Origin: Thalassobius sp. I31.1
Lineage (GTDB): Bacteria > Pseudomonadota > Alphaproteobacteria > Rhodobacterales > Rhodobacteraceae
Assembly (NCBI RefSeq): GCF_003031585.1
Contig: NZ_PWAA01000005.1
Span: 28,987 to 92,986 of the forward strand
Direction of reading: 5' to 3'
DNA: 64,000 bases
The position numbers were made by a program, and so were the translations under genes. The number at the start of each line of letters is the position of its first letter. The first letter of the stretch is position 1. Under the pieces are notes generated by a model. It was not told the DNA's origin. It saw only the letters and a program-made list of their open reading frames with translations, and searched no databases. Positions 55,877 to 64,000 of this stretch are shown here, one piece after another.

Positions 55877-56704
55877 TCAATCCTCTGTCGCAGACGTGAC
55901 TGCGCCAGAAAGAAACTGTTCCAGACGCGCAACTGGGTTTGTCTGCCAGGTATTGTCATGTCCACCCCCCGGAATTTCGATGAATTGTTTGTCCGGGCTG
56001 GCTGCCGCCTGAAACACGGCCTGTCCCATGCGGAAGGGAATAACCCGGTCGTCCGTTCCGTGCAGGACCAGAAGCGGGGTGGTGATATTGCGGATCCGAT
56101 CTTCAGTTGGAAAACGGTTTTTGAGGGCAAACAGAAGATGCCGGAATTGGGGGAATTCCTGCCGGATCATATCGGGGATCGATGTGAAGGGGGCTTCAAG
56201 GATCAGACCGGCAAGTCTTGGGTTGTCCTGAAGTCCCTCAGCAAGACCCGTGCCAACGGCTCCTCCGATGCTTTCCCCATAGATCACGACAGGGTTGTCG
56301 TGGCTGCCGATAAGCTGGCTGATCTGATCCCAGACTTCGCGGGCATCTGACAGGATTTTACGTTCAACAGCCGTGCCTGCGCTGCCAGATGATCCCCGGT
56401 AGGACATCGCGACGAGGCCATAGCCGCGATCAATGAACCACTGATAGCGCCAGGCTCTGTTGGCGAAATTTCCGCCATTGCCATGAAAGTAAAGGATTGT
56501 CGCCTTGCCCGCAGCGGGCGGTGTGGTCCAGATGATGACCTCTGTCCGGTCACGCATGACCATCCGGTGTTCCTGCGCGGTGACGCCGGCGTGTTCCGGG
56601 CTGACATAGGTAGGATCAAGGGGCCAGATCATACCGCGTTCAAACCGGCCGAGGCCGAAGAAGGCGATGAAGCCAATTGCTGCAATGTTCAGAAGGCTCT
56701 TCAT
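55877..56704 (-). CDS. Alpha/beta hydrolase
   Basis: 275 residues with an N-terminal hydrophobic anchor, the oxyanion motif YFHGNGGNF, the nucleophile Ser145 in YGESIGGAV, the acid in VLHGTDDRVIP and the His in PGGGHDN. This is the BEM46/ABHD13-like serine hydrolase group, usually membrane-tethered. Its ATG follows the regulator stop without a gap (TAAATG), so it is probably co-expressed with the ScfR-type gene. Substrate unknown; a (thio)ester linked to acyl-CoA metabolism would fit the regulator, but that is inference. Confidence 0.87.
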   Translation of the reverse strand: MKSLLNIAAIGFIAFFGLGRFERGMIWPLDPTYVSPEHAGVTAQEHRMVMRDRTEVIIWTTPPAAGKATILYFHGNGGNFANRAWRYQWFIDRGYGLVAMSYRGSSGSAGTAVERKILSDAREVWDQISQLIGSHDNPVVIYGESIGGAVGTGLAEGLQDNPRLAGLILEAPFTSIPDMIRQEFPQFRHLLFALKNRFPTEDRIRNITTPLLVLHGTDDRVIPFRMGQAVFQAAASPDKQFIEIPGGGHDNTWQTNPVARLEQFLSGAVTSATED

Positions 56705-58126
56705 TTAGCGCACCACTTTATACGGCAGAACGCCGCGCCGGTCCGGATCAACCGAAAGCTGGCGTTCAAGCGGTGGAACGGACCGCTGGTGGCAGCGTTC
56801 GCGTTCGCAGATCCGGCAGGAAATGCCGATAGGTTCAAACGGTCCCTGACCCAGATCCATGTCATCCGCATAGACCAGGGCATCAGCGTGTTTCACTTCG
56901 CAGCCAAGGCCAATCGCATAGCGGCGCACCGGGGCTGCAAAGCTGCCACCGCTTTTGGACACATCCCGCGCAAGGCACAGATAACGCACCCCATCCGGGG
57001 TTTCGGCAAGCTGGCGCAAAAAACGACCGGGCGTTTCAAACGCCTGATGCACATTCCACAGCGGGCAGGCCCCGCCGTACCGCGCGAACTGCAGTAAGGT
57101 TGCGGAATGGCGCTTGGTAATCGTGCCGGCCTGATCTACGCGAACAAAAAAGAAAGGCACGCCTTTGTCGCCCTTGCGTTGAAGGGTCGACAGGCGATGC
57201 GCCACCTGTTCAATCGAGGCGTTGAAAAGATCTGCAAGGCGTTCCAGATCGTGCCGGGTTTCCAGCGTGGCCTGACGGAAGGCCCGGTAGGGCATCAGGG
57301 CTGCGCCGGCAAAATAGTTTGCAAGGCCCATTTTCGCGATAGATCGCGAGGCCTCGGACTGAAAGCGGGCGAAATCAAGCGTGGCTTCCAGAAGTTCATC
57401 CTGTGTCAGCAAAGCGATTTGTAAAAGGGCCTGAAATCGCCGGGTTTCTGGCGCGGCGCGGCGTGAAAGCGTCAGGCGGGAATTTTCTGTGTCGAAATGC
57501 CGGAGTGGCGCATCATCAGAAAGAACCAGATCAATGCCCAACGTCGAAAGTGTTCTGGCGATCAGCGCATCTGCATTCAGTTCACGCCCGCCGGGCATCG
57601 AAAAATGCTCTGCGGCGCGGTCAATTGCGTCGACGTAATTGTCGCAATAGTGGAAGAAGTCCCGCACTTCCTCCCAGGGGCTGGTGGTGGCTGCCGTGCC
57701 ATGGCCGCCCAGGGCTTCGTTCATCGCGGCCAGACGTTCCTGACTTTGTCGGTACGCGCCATGCAGGTTCAGAAACGCCCGGGCAAGCGCTGGCGCGTTT
57801 GATGCCGCAAGGCGCAGATCTGCCAGCGGTACACCGGCGTCAACCAGCGTTTCATTGCCGTCGGTGAAGACGGGGTCCGCAAGGGCTTCGCGCATATCGC
57901 TGACCATACGTTCGCCGTCCCCGGTAGACAGTTCTGTGACGTCATAGCCAAACTCGCGCGCAAGCGCGAGAACCACGCCGGTTGATACCGGCCGGTTGTT
58001 GTTTTCCATCTGGTTGAGATAGGGCAGGGAGACCGACAGTTTTTTGGCAAACATCTTTTGCGTCAGTCCCAGGCCCGACCGGATTTCGCGCAGTTTTGCC
58101 CCTGCGTAGAGTTTCTGGACAGCCAT
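56705..58126 (-). CDS. Short-chain fatty acyl-CoA regulator (ScfR/PccR/RamB family)
   Basis: 473 residues: N-terminal XRE helix-turn-helix (LREIRSGLGLTQKMFAKKL, SLPYLNQMENNNRPVS), a middle IrrE/DUF955-like region, and the C-terminal ScfR part with CRICERERCHQRS. Family members bind short-chain acyl-CoAs and control assimilation genes: PccR regulates propionyl-CoA carboxylase in R. sphaeroides, RamB acetate genes in actinobacteria. MAVQKLYAGAKLREIR fixes the start at 58126. TTTGC-rich sites lie directly upstream, suggesting autoregulation. Which acyl-CoA it senses is unknown. Confidence 0.9.
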   Translation of the reverse strand: MAVQKLYAGAKLREIRSGLGLTQKMFAKKLSVSLPYLNQMENNNRPVSTGVVLALAREFGYDVTELSTGDGERMVSDMREALADPVFTDGNETLVDAGVPLADLRLAASNAPALARAFLNLHGAYRQSQERLAAMNEALGGHGTAATTSPWEEVRDFFHYCDNYVDAIDRAAEHFSMPGGRELNADALIARTLSTLGIDLVLSDDAPLRHFDTENSRLTLSRRAAPETRRFQALLQIALLTQDELLEATLDFARFQSEASRSIAKMGLANYFAGAALMPYRAFRQATLETRHDLERLADLFNASIEQVAHRLSTLQRKGDKGVPFFFVRVDQAGTITKRHSATLLQFARYGGACPLWNVHQAFETPGRFLRQLAETPDGVRYLCLARDVSKSGGSFAAPVRRYAIGLGCEVKHADALVYADDMDLGQGPFEPIGISCRICERERCHQRSVPPLERQLSVDPDRRGVLPYKVVR

Positions 58127-58138
58127 TGACGGATCTCG

Positions 58139-58186
58139 CTTTGCAGATTTGCTAATCGTCAGTATGGCATTTGCAAAATCTGCGCG
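58139..58186. promoter_or_regulatory. TTTGC-rich operator candidates upstream of the ScfR-family gene
   Basis: TTTGCAGATTTGCTAA (58139-58154) and TTTGCAAAATCTGC (58171-58184) resemble the TTTGCAAA-type sites reported for PccR and RamB. They lie 12-60 bases before the regulator start and between it and the divergently placed promoter space, consistent with autoregulation. Confidence 0.5.
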
Positions 58187-58193
58187 GCAAGTC

Positions 58194-59411
58194 CTATTCG
58201 GCTTCCAGTCTTGCTTCGCGCACAGAAACAAGCCAGATCACCCCACCCGCGGCGGCTGTGACCAGGAACATCATCCACAGCAAGGGGGTGGCACCTGTCT
58301 CATGGTTCAGAAGCGTGCCCGCCAAAGCAGACAGGGCCGCCCCACCAGCAAGCATGATGGCGCCTGACAGTCCGGATGCAGAACCGGCCAGATGGGGCCG
58401 TACTGACAGGGCGCCTGCGGTTGCATTTGGGATAACCATGCCATTGCCCAGGCCGACAAAAATCATAAAGCCGAAGAACGTGTATTCACTGCCATAATCT
58501 GCCAAAAATATCAGCAGAGAAAGCCCCGTTCCGAAAGCCCCGAAGATTGTGCCTGTGGCGATCATGCGATTGATGCCCATGCGCACGGAATAGCGGCCTG
58601 AAATAAAGTTACCAATCATATAGCCAATCGCAGGCGCGCCAAAAAAGAAGCCCAGTTTCACTTTGCCCATTTCGAAGATTTCCTCTCCGACAAAGGTTGC
58701 GCCACCCAGGTAGGAAAAAAACGCACCGGCCGTCAGCGCTGAGCTGATCGCATACCCCCAGAAACGCGGAGACATGAGAAGTTCAGGCATGTCCCGTATC
58801 TGGCGTTGAAATCCGCCTTCACGACGTACCGCCGTTTCGCCCTGATCCCTCCAGCAGATCCCGAACAACAGAATGCCGGTCAGGAACATCACCCAGAAAC
58901 TTGCCCGCCAGCCCCAGATGCTGTCCAGAACGCCGCCGATCCCCGGTGCAATCATTGGGATCACGGCCATACCCATGGTGACATAGCCCATCATAGAGGC
59001 CGCTTCCTCTGCCGGGACCATATCGCGGATGATGGCGCGGGACAGAACCATTGCGGTCACGATCACGGCCTGGGCCATGCGAAACATCAGGAAAACCGTG
59101 GCGTTGGGGGCAAAGATGCAGCCCAGCGTCATCAGTATGAACAGGATGATTGCCACCAGGACCACCGGGCGGCGTCCGAAACGATCCGAGATCGGACCGA
59201 CGATCAGCTGCATAACCGCATTCATCCCGAGATAAAGCGCAACAGACAGCTGCATGACCCGATATTCGACATCAAAATATTCGGCCATCCCCTGCAATGA
59301 CGGCAGGAAAATATTCATCGACAGTGTCGATACCCCGACCATCACGATCAGGGTGGAAATATGTGGCGGTGTTGTGTTGTCGAAGTAACGGGATTTTGGC
59401 TTTGTTGACAT
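58194..59411 (-). CDS. Bcr/CflA-type MFS drug-resistance transporter
   Basis: 405 residues with twelve hydrophobic segments. The MFS loop 2-3 motif QLIVGPISDRFGRRPVVLVA and ISTLIVMVGVSTLSMNIFLPS at the first helix are typical of the Bcr/CflA group (H+-coupled export of bicyclomycin, chloramphenicol, sulfonamides). Start ATG at 59411; TTG two codons earlier is less likely. It is transcribed toward the ScfR gene, ending 68 bases before it. Confidence 0.9.
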   Translation of the reverse strand: MSTKPKSRYFDNTTPPHISTLIVMVGVSTLSMNIFLPSLQGMAEYFDVEYRVMQLSVALYLGMNAVMQLIVGPISDRFGRRPVVLVAIILFILMTLGCIFAPNATVFLMFRMAQAVIVTAMVLSRAIIRDMVPAEEAASMMGYVTMGMAVIPMIAPGIGGVLDSIWGWRASFWVMFLTGILLFGICWRDQGETAVRREGGFQRQIRDMPELLMSPRFWGYAISSALTAGAFFSYLGGATFVGEEIFEMGKVKLGFFFGAPAIGYMIGNFISGRYSVRMGINRMIATGTIFGAFGTGLSLLIFLADYGSEYTFFGFMIFVGLGNGMVIPNATAGALSVRPHLAGSASGLSGAIMLAGGAALSALAGTLLNHETGATPLLWMMFLVTAAAGGVIWLVSVREARLEAE

Positions 59412-59581
59412 TGTCAATTAATGCAGTGCTTTGAATACGGAAGTCCAGAGAATTATCCGTTTATCCTCCACAATTGCACTACCTTATTTGCTCTTCATCT
59501 GTTCGCTTTCGATGTCGGAACAGGTGTGGAAATCTGCGTAGGAATAAGGGTGGCATTTGTCTGGCTGTAACTTGCAACGCT

Positions 59582-59878
59582 CTAAAGCTTTGCCTGAATT
59601 TCTGCCAGAACCTTCACATCGACTGGGTTTGTCTCTGGCTGGCGGTCAATCAATGCCTGGCCATACAGCGCAGCAATTCGGTATGCACCGTCCTTGGCTG
59701 CTTTGTTTCGTACAAATTTCAGAAGTTTCAGGGAGTGAGCCAACCGAATGTGGTGCGCAAACCACTGTTCTGTTTCACTAATGTTAACTTTAGTAGCCAA
59801 AGTCCGGACCAGTTTGTGATCTGCATGTTTCTGAATCGAATGAATAGCAGAAAGAAATTCTTTCTCACCGATTTGCGG
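59582..59878 (-). other. Open frame continuing past the sulfotransferase stop
   Basis: After the TAA at 59879-59881 the same frame stays open for 98 further codons to a TAG. It reads as plausible helical protein (IGEKEFLSAIHSIQKHADHK near the start, GAYRIAALYGQALIDRQPE near the end), with no ATG or GTG; the only usual start is a TTG at 59800 without a good ribosome-binding site. It is either the 3' part of a sulfotransferase gene cut by a nonsense mutation (CAA or GAA to TAA) or a separate small gene of about 72 codons. Confidence 0.5.
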
Positions 59879-60883
59879 TTACTCCTCTTCCGTGAGGCGC
59901 TCCAGGTAAGGTTGGGCATAGTCTGCCCCGAATAGAGTTTCGTTCTGTGTCAGTTCCAGAAAATACTGTCGATAGGGTTCAATGGCCTCCATTCCTGCTC
60001 TGAAAATACGGCCAGACGGCAAATATTCGCTGCGATCCGTTGGAAATATATTGGCGTAGTTTCGCACGTTTAATGAAACTTCATCCCCATAGCTCAAAGT
60101 ATTGCCGGGCCGGGAATGCAGGAAACTGTTCAGTTTCTGGCGCAAAACGATCGACTTGCCGTAATCTTTCTTGTTGGCGACACCAGCTGAAAGATCATCA
60201 GTTTCGGGCAACCCAACGATATGGCGGAAATCATGCACAAGAGACCCGCCCACCAGATTATGATCGAGACATCGACAAATCAGATTTTCTGAACCGAATA
60301 CCTCAGTCATCAGCTCGATTTTCTGTTTCACTAAAGCCAGAGGCTGGAAGCTGCACGAGATCAGGTAGCCATCATCCGCAGGGTTAAACCGCAAAGAGGA
60401 CTGATGGATATGACTCAGCCACCAGGCAATCGGATTGCGCAGGTAAAGCACCACTTTCGGCGTCAGAGACAGGCTTTTGGCATACTTACAGGCATTCTCA
60501 GCCGCAATCCTGCTGACGGGTGGTTCATGGTCAGAAAGCCCGTCCCGGAACAACCCTTCTGAAGAAATAACAATATTGCAGCCTCGTGCGACAGCGTCTG
60601 TTATCTCTTTATGATAGGCGGCCCGTTGCGTGTCATATTGTGCCTGGTTCAGGGCAATTTCTTTGTTTGCATAAAACCGCTGTGGCCAACGGATGTTTTT
60701 ATGGTGCTCAAAGTCAAGAAACAGTGCAGATGCGACACCCTGATGCTTATTCCGAAAGTCTGTCGGATAGTAGACGCCCAGTTCCTGATGTTCTTGACGC
60801 CCTTCTGTCATATGCGATTGAATTGCCGTCGATCCGGTTTTCGGGGGGCCGATATGAAAGAATATTTTCTGATCTTGCGGCAT
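59879..60883 (-). CDS. Sulfotransferase-like protein
   Basis: 334 residues. FFHIGPPKTGSTAIQSHM at the N-terminus is the PAPS 5'-phosphosulfate loop, and VVLYLRNPIAWWLSHIHQS near 150 is the 3'-phosphate motif of sulfotransferases; the acceptor cannot be predicted. The region is more AT-rich than the core genes. The start codon at 60883 has only a weak ribosome-binding site. The reading frame stays open after the TAA stop, so the gene may once have been longer (433 codons). It is isolated, with more than 800 bases of non-coding DNA upstream. Confidence 0.75.
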   Translation of the reverse strand: MPQDQKIFFHIGPPKTGSTAIQSHMTEGRQEHQELGVYYPTDFRNKHQGVASALFLDFEHHKNIRWPQRFYANKEIALNQAQYDTQRAAYHKEITDAVARGCNIVISSEGLFRDGLSDHEPPVSRIAAENACKYAKSLSLTPKVVLYLRNPIAWWLSHIHQSSLRFNPADDGYLISCSFQPLALVKQKIELMTEVFGSENLICRCLDHNLVGGSLVHDFRHIVGLPETDDLSAGVANKKDYGKSIVLRQKLNSFLHSRPGNTLSYGDEVSLNVRNYANIFPTDRSEYLPSGRIFRAGMEAIEPYRQYFLELTQNETLFGADYAQPYLERLTEEE

Positions 60884-61719
60884 ATGACGGATCCGGGAGT
60901 TGGTTAACTTAACAGACTATCGCGGCCGCATTCATCGGGTTCAACCCCGAATTTCCGATGTCGAAGCCAGGGTTGGCCTGGATTGCGCCCATGAGTGCCA
61001 GGCCAGGGTCCGGAAGTAGGGCAGGTGATTACCCATGTCGGGGGGCTGTCATAATAACGCTGCCATGAAAACATGCGTTCAAAAACGATCAACGCCGAAC
61101 CGATCTGGCATAGGCGGGGACGCCCTGGCGAAAATGATTCGTCAAAGTGGCTGAGAAAGTTCAACTGCAAGCTTATGTGAAACTGGATAAAACCACGTCA
61201 AGTCGTGCGCATTTGCGCCACATTCTGCGATGTTCCGTGGTGGTATTGTAAAAATGCACCATTATTTCGCTAGGGCAGTTGGGACAGGTGGTTGGGTCAG
61301 CCCTCAATTTGACGCAATGACGCCATCACCATTTCCCTAACGTCACAACAATAGGCGATTTTTTCTGATCATTATTTCCTGATGTGCGCCAATGTCTGAA
61401 AGAGGCCGCAATCAATGCGATTTCCTGACTTTTGGGTCAAATTTATTTTAAATGATGATGGTGCGATCCGGAATATAGATGAGGTATTATAGGTATATTA
61501 AATACCAACTAGTAAACGGCCATATATCGCAATGCGAGTTACAGCGTTCAGATTCAGATCATCAGCAAGTCTCCAGTTCCGGGAGTGTGGGTGCTTTTTA
61601 AGTGTACCGCCTCCGGCCTGACCTGAGTGCTGAACGCCTTCGGACGTTCCTGATTACCCTGGTTTAAAATGTGTAAGTGCCGCAGCTCATGCTTCGGTCC
61701 GTAAAGAGTGAAAACAGAT
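60884..61719. other. Long non-coding stretch in the accessory region
   Basis: No convincing gene. On the minus strand near 60920-61010 a short frame without a start reads GLALMGAIQANPGFDIGNSG and may be a remnant. An inverted repeat GGTAT-ATTAA-ATACC lies at 61492-61506, and a GAACG/CGTTC hairpin near 61635-61652. The composition is mixed and AT-rich from about 61360, as expected for decayed or transferred DNA. Promoter of the downstream gene is probably in the last 200 bases. Confidence 0.5.
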
Positions 61720-62916
61720 ATGACAGCCCTTAGCTTCGGAAGAATTTCAGCCAGCCCAACTGCTTCGCATCCTGATGAGATTAGTTCAGTAAGCGGTATT
61801 AATACACTGCAAATGTCCAATGGGGATATTGTTAAGACATGGGTGGATCCCGGGACTGCCGCAGGTGGTGGCGGACAGCCAATTTCTGATTCTATTTGTA
61901 TGCGCATTTTCTATGCGGATGGCACATCAAGCGGTGACATTAAGGTAAACGAATATGTCAGCCCGCCAACGGTTCAGGACGCATATGACGATCACGACTC
62001 TGCGGGCGTGGGTGAAAATGAAGGCGCGACGGTTTCTCTGTCAGAGGGGGCGGACGGCAAGATCAATGTGATCTGGCAATCAAAAGGTCAGTCTTTTATT
62101 GAAGATGGCACTGAGGATATAAGTTCATCCACTGTTTATGGCCGGCAATTTGATGGTACCGGAACGGCGGTGACGGGCGAAACACGGTTGGAATTTGACG
62201 CCCCGGTTGTTAGCCCTTCAATCTTACACTCCATCGGATCCCCGAATACGACATCCATCGGCCTGGCGAACGGCAACACGCTGATCGGCTGGAATGAGCC
62301 GAATGAGGAATCCGGATATCTTGAGTGGAAAACAATGGTTCTGGATGGCGATCTGAACGTCATTCAGGATCAAACCGGTCATTTTGCGACGAGCGACGGT
62401 AATTTTGGCGGTAGCCCGGATACGAACCCTCAACCAAGTGTCGATAACAGCATCCCTGCTCATAATTATTCCTATCTTCATGACGTGAGTTCATATCAGC
62501 TTGCCAATGGCAATGTCATGTTCGTTGCCGGCGCTGAATACAATGATGACGGGCCCACGACAAATCCAGCCGATGATGGCGATTTCGAAATTATCCAGTG
62601 GATTGTAGATCCGACGGATAACTCTTTTGTATCCGGGCCAACGCAGGTCTCGCCAATCAATGATCCGGATGACTATACGTTGATTGATGCGACGCAGGAT
62701 CCGACAACCGGTAACGTTGTCGTTCTAAGCGATAACGGCGGTAGCATGCTTAGAACTGAGCTGGATCAGAGTGGCAACACTGTCAGCGAGGTAACTATCC
62801 CGGGTCCCTCTATTTTCGATATGTCAAATCTGGGGCCGGATGCCGCGCCAGGCGCCCAGGATACGGGCGCAAATGCCATCACGATAGATGGTGCGGGGAA
62901 TACTGTTGTTGTTTAA
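61720..62916 (+). CDS. Repeat-rich acidic surface/secreted protein, probably C-terminally truncated
   Basis: 398 residues, very acidic, rich in Asp, Gly, Asn, Ser and Thr, nearly free of Cys, and without an N-terminal signal peptide. It holds degenerate repeats of the type L-x-NG-(N/D)-x-x-x-x-W/A (LQMSNGDIVKTWV, GLANGNTLIGWN, QLANGNVMFVAG), as found in large RTX-like proteins exported by type I systems. Those end in calcium-binding nonapeptides and an export signal, both missing here: the frame stops abruptly at GAGNTVVV where a truncated integrase gene arrives from the other side. GTG at 61708 is an alternative start. Confidence 0.7.
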   Translation: MTALSFGRISASPTASHPDEISSVSGINTLQMSNGDIVKTWVDPGTAAGGGGQPISDSICMRIFYADGTSSGDIKVNEYVSPPTVQDAYDDHDSAGVGENEGATVSLSEGADGKINVIWQSKGQSFIEDGTEDISSSTVYGRQFDGTGTAVTGETRLEFDAPVVSPSILHSIGSPNTTSIGLANGNTLIGWNEPNEESGYLEWKTMVLDGDLNVIQDQTGHFATSDGNFGGSPDTNPQPSVDNSIPAHNYSYLHDVSSYQLANGNVMFVAGAEYNDDGPTTNPADDGDFEIIQWIVDPTDNSFVSGPTQVSPINDPDDYTLIDATQDPTTGNVVVLSDNGGSMLRTELDQSGNTVSEVTIPGPSIFDMSNLGPDAAPGAQDTGANAITIDGAGNTVVV

Positions 62917-63921
62917 CCACCATTTGTCTCATAGCTGTAGTCATGGAACAGGCGGGTATGTTCTTTGCGGCTTTCAATGAAGGCGGGAAAGCCCAGTCTG
63001 ATCAGTTCAGAATGCAGCGGTACTTGTCGCTTGCTGGCACGTGCTTTCAGGCGCTTGTTGTTTTCGCCTTCATCTGTGATGTTCAGAACCCATATCCCAT
63101 CTGTCTGTTGAATATCTGCGATCTCTATCTGACAGATCTCGTTCAACCGTGCGCCGGTAAACATGGCCAACAGTGTCGCCCACTTGTGGCTTTCTTTCTT
63201 CACCAATTTCGAAGAGTTATCCGTCAGCTCTGTGAATAGCTTCTGTATCTGTTCCGGGGTGAATGCTGCACGGTCAGTTGCACCAGCCTTTGCTTTTGCG
63301 ACTTTCATATCTGCAAACAGCACATGTGTTGTGTGCCCGTGGTTCGCTGCCCATTTAAAGAAGTTGTGGAAACGGTCGATGTGACTGTTTATGGTTTTTG
63401 GTGAAATCCTGTTGTGCCCCGTTACTTTCACCACCTCTTTTAAGGGGCAAGTCTTTCAGTGCAGGTTTTGTGTTCCGGCTGGCAGGCAGGGACAGAAGAA
63501 TTTTCTTTACCTCGCTCGCATCCTGCTTGGTGATTGTGGCAAGCGGGCGATCTGCACCGAAGTATTCCAGCAGAATATTCAGGTAGGCGCGGAACTGTTT
63601 CGCGTCCTTTGGCAGCCATTTCCGGGAATGTTCAGCCATGTAATCATCAATGGCCCCTCCCAGAGGCGCAGAGGCGGGTCGTGGTGGCGTTTTCGGGCTG
63701 TCGGCCGTCTGTGTGAAGGAATAGCTGTTCAGGCCTTCAGCGAGCTTAAGGGCGGCTCTGAGCTGATCGCGTCGAGCCTTGCGCATTTCATCGCGCAGAA
63801 TGGGTTCATTTTCCGTCCATAAAGTACCGGAAATATCACTGACCCGGCAGAAGTCATCTATCGTATCATCCAGATAACTATCTGATATCTCATCACATAC
63901 AGTGAACGCCTGCTCATGCAT
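62913..63921 (-). pseudogene. Tyrosine recombinase (integrase), frameshifted and truncated
   Basis: The N-terminal frame (from ATG 63921) gives a SAM-like core-binding domain (DDYMAEHSRKWLPKDAKQFR, DRPLATITKQDASEVKKILL) up to DLPLK. There an AAAA run (63438-63441) shifts the frame; removing one A continues as EVVKVTGHNRISPKTINSHI into the catalytic domain with the first arginine in FTGARLNEICQIE and KRQVPLHSELI. The second box (HxxR), the H/W and the nucleophile Tyr are absent because the gene ends at 62913, four bases inside the end of the convergent secreted-protein gene. It cannot be an active integrase. Confidence 0.85.
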
Positions 63922-63986
63922 TGTGGACTTGTCCCGTATTTGTTCCGTTCCTTTAACTTGGTATTTTGCCGAAAAGGAGAACGGAA

Positions 63987-64000
63987 ATGGCAAACGGACA
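63987..64000 (+). CDS. Start of a gene cut by the window edge
   Basis: AAGGAG at 63975-63980 followed seven bases later by ATG GCA AAC GGA CA- looks like a genuine translation start reading MANG and then His or Gln. Too little is present to name it. Confidence 0.4.

Noticed and set aside
60904..61170. 88-codon minus-strand frame upstream of the sulfotransferase
   Set aside because: Trp/Pro/Arg-rich without a recognisable domain; a different frame of the same DNA looks more protein-like, but it has no start. Treated as non-coding.
63987..64000. Start of a cold-shock protein gene (MANGT...)
   Set aside because: The codon after MANG begins CA, so residue five is His or Gln, not the Thr of typical cold-shock proteins; left unnamed.

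Overview
The window comes from an alphaproteobacterium of the Rhodobacterales (Roseobacter group). The evidence is the gene content and order: a TCA-cycle block lpdA / odhB-odhA / sucD-sucC / mdh / malyl-CoA thioesterase / mesaconyl-CoA hydratase / sdhCDAB, an ScfR-type regulator, a choXWV | betIBA locus, and the base composition of the coding core (high-50s GC by eye). Coding density is high, and many neighbours overlap as ATGA, TAATG or TGATG.

Layout. 1-2.4 kb: end of cobT, then cobS and yaaA. 2.5-14.1 kb: a long minus-strand series from sucC down to lpdA, carrying succinyl-CoA ligase and 2-oxoglutarate dehydrogenase with small uncharacterised passengers between the enzymes. 14.4-18.9 kb: a secreted protein of unknown role, a GT2 glycosyltransferase, mdh and a TauE/SafE permease. 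19.1-21.8 kb: mcl2-nnrU-DUF1737-mch, which brings ethylmalonyl-CoA-pathway chemistry into the TCA block. 22-26.8 kb: an AT-rich orphan gene, then sdhCDAB with a lipoprotein gene between sdhA and sdhB. 27-33.4 kb: a LuxR-type regulator divergent from a cyclodeaminase / aminotransferase / amidohydrolase set, two CAP-domain lipoproteins and a small gene broken by a decamer repeat. 33.4-39.2 kb: guanine deaminase, mgtE, 5-FCL, ymdB, an EamA transporter and a degenerate GIY-YIG-like gene. 39.3-45 kb: a cobalt-type nitrile hydratase operon between two 593-residue SLC13/TrkA-C transporters. 45-48.5 kb: yebC, argP/argO and an EamA transporter. 48.5-55.3 kb: choline uptake (choXWV) divergent from choline oxidation (betIBA). 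55.4-59.4 kb: DUF465, a hydrolase, an ScfR-family regulator and a Bcr/CflA-type exporter. 59.4-64 kb: a decayed accessory region with a sulfotransferase frame interrupted by TAA, a truncated type-I-secretion-like protein and a broken integrase.

How the genes work together. The core converts 2-oxoglutarate to oxaloacetate (odhAB-lpd, sucCD, sdhCDAB, mdh), and Mcl2/Mch connect the cycle to C2/C3 assimilation. The choline locus imports choline and oxidises it to glycine betaine under BetI. The strongest unexplained signals are regulatory. A paired TGTGATCAC palindrome with identical 21-bp phasing lies upstream of both sucC and sdhC. Two arrays of four TGCA half-sites at an exact 11-bp period lie upstream of lpdA and ymdB. 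No tRNA, rRNA or CRISPR array was recognised. All functional calls rest on reading the sequence; no searches were run.
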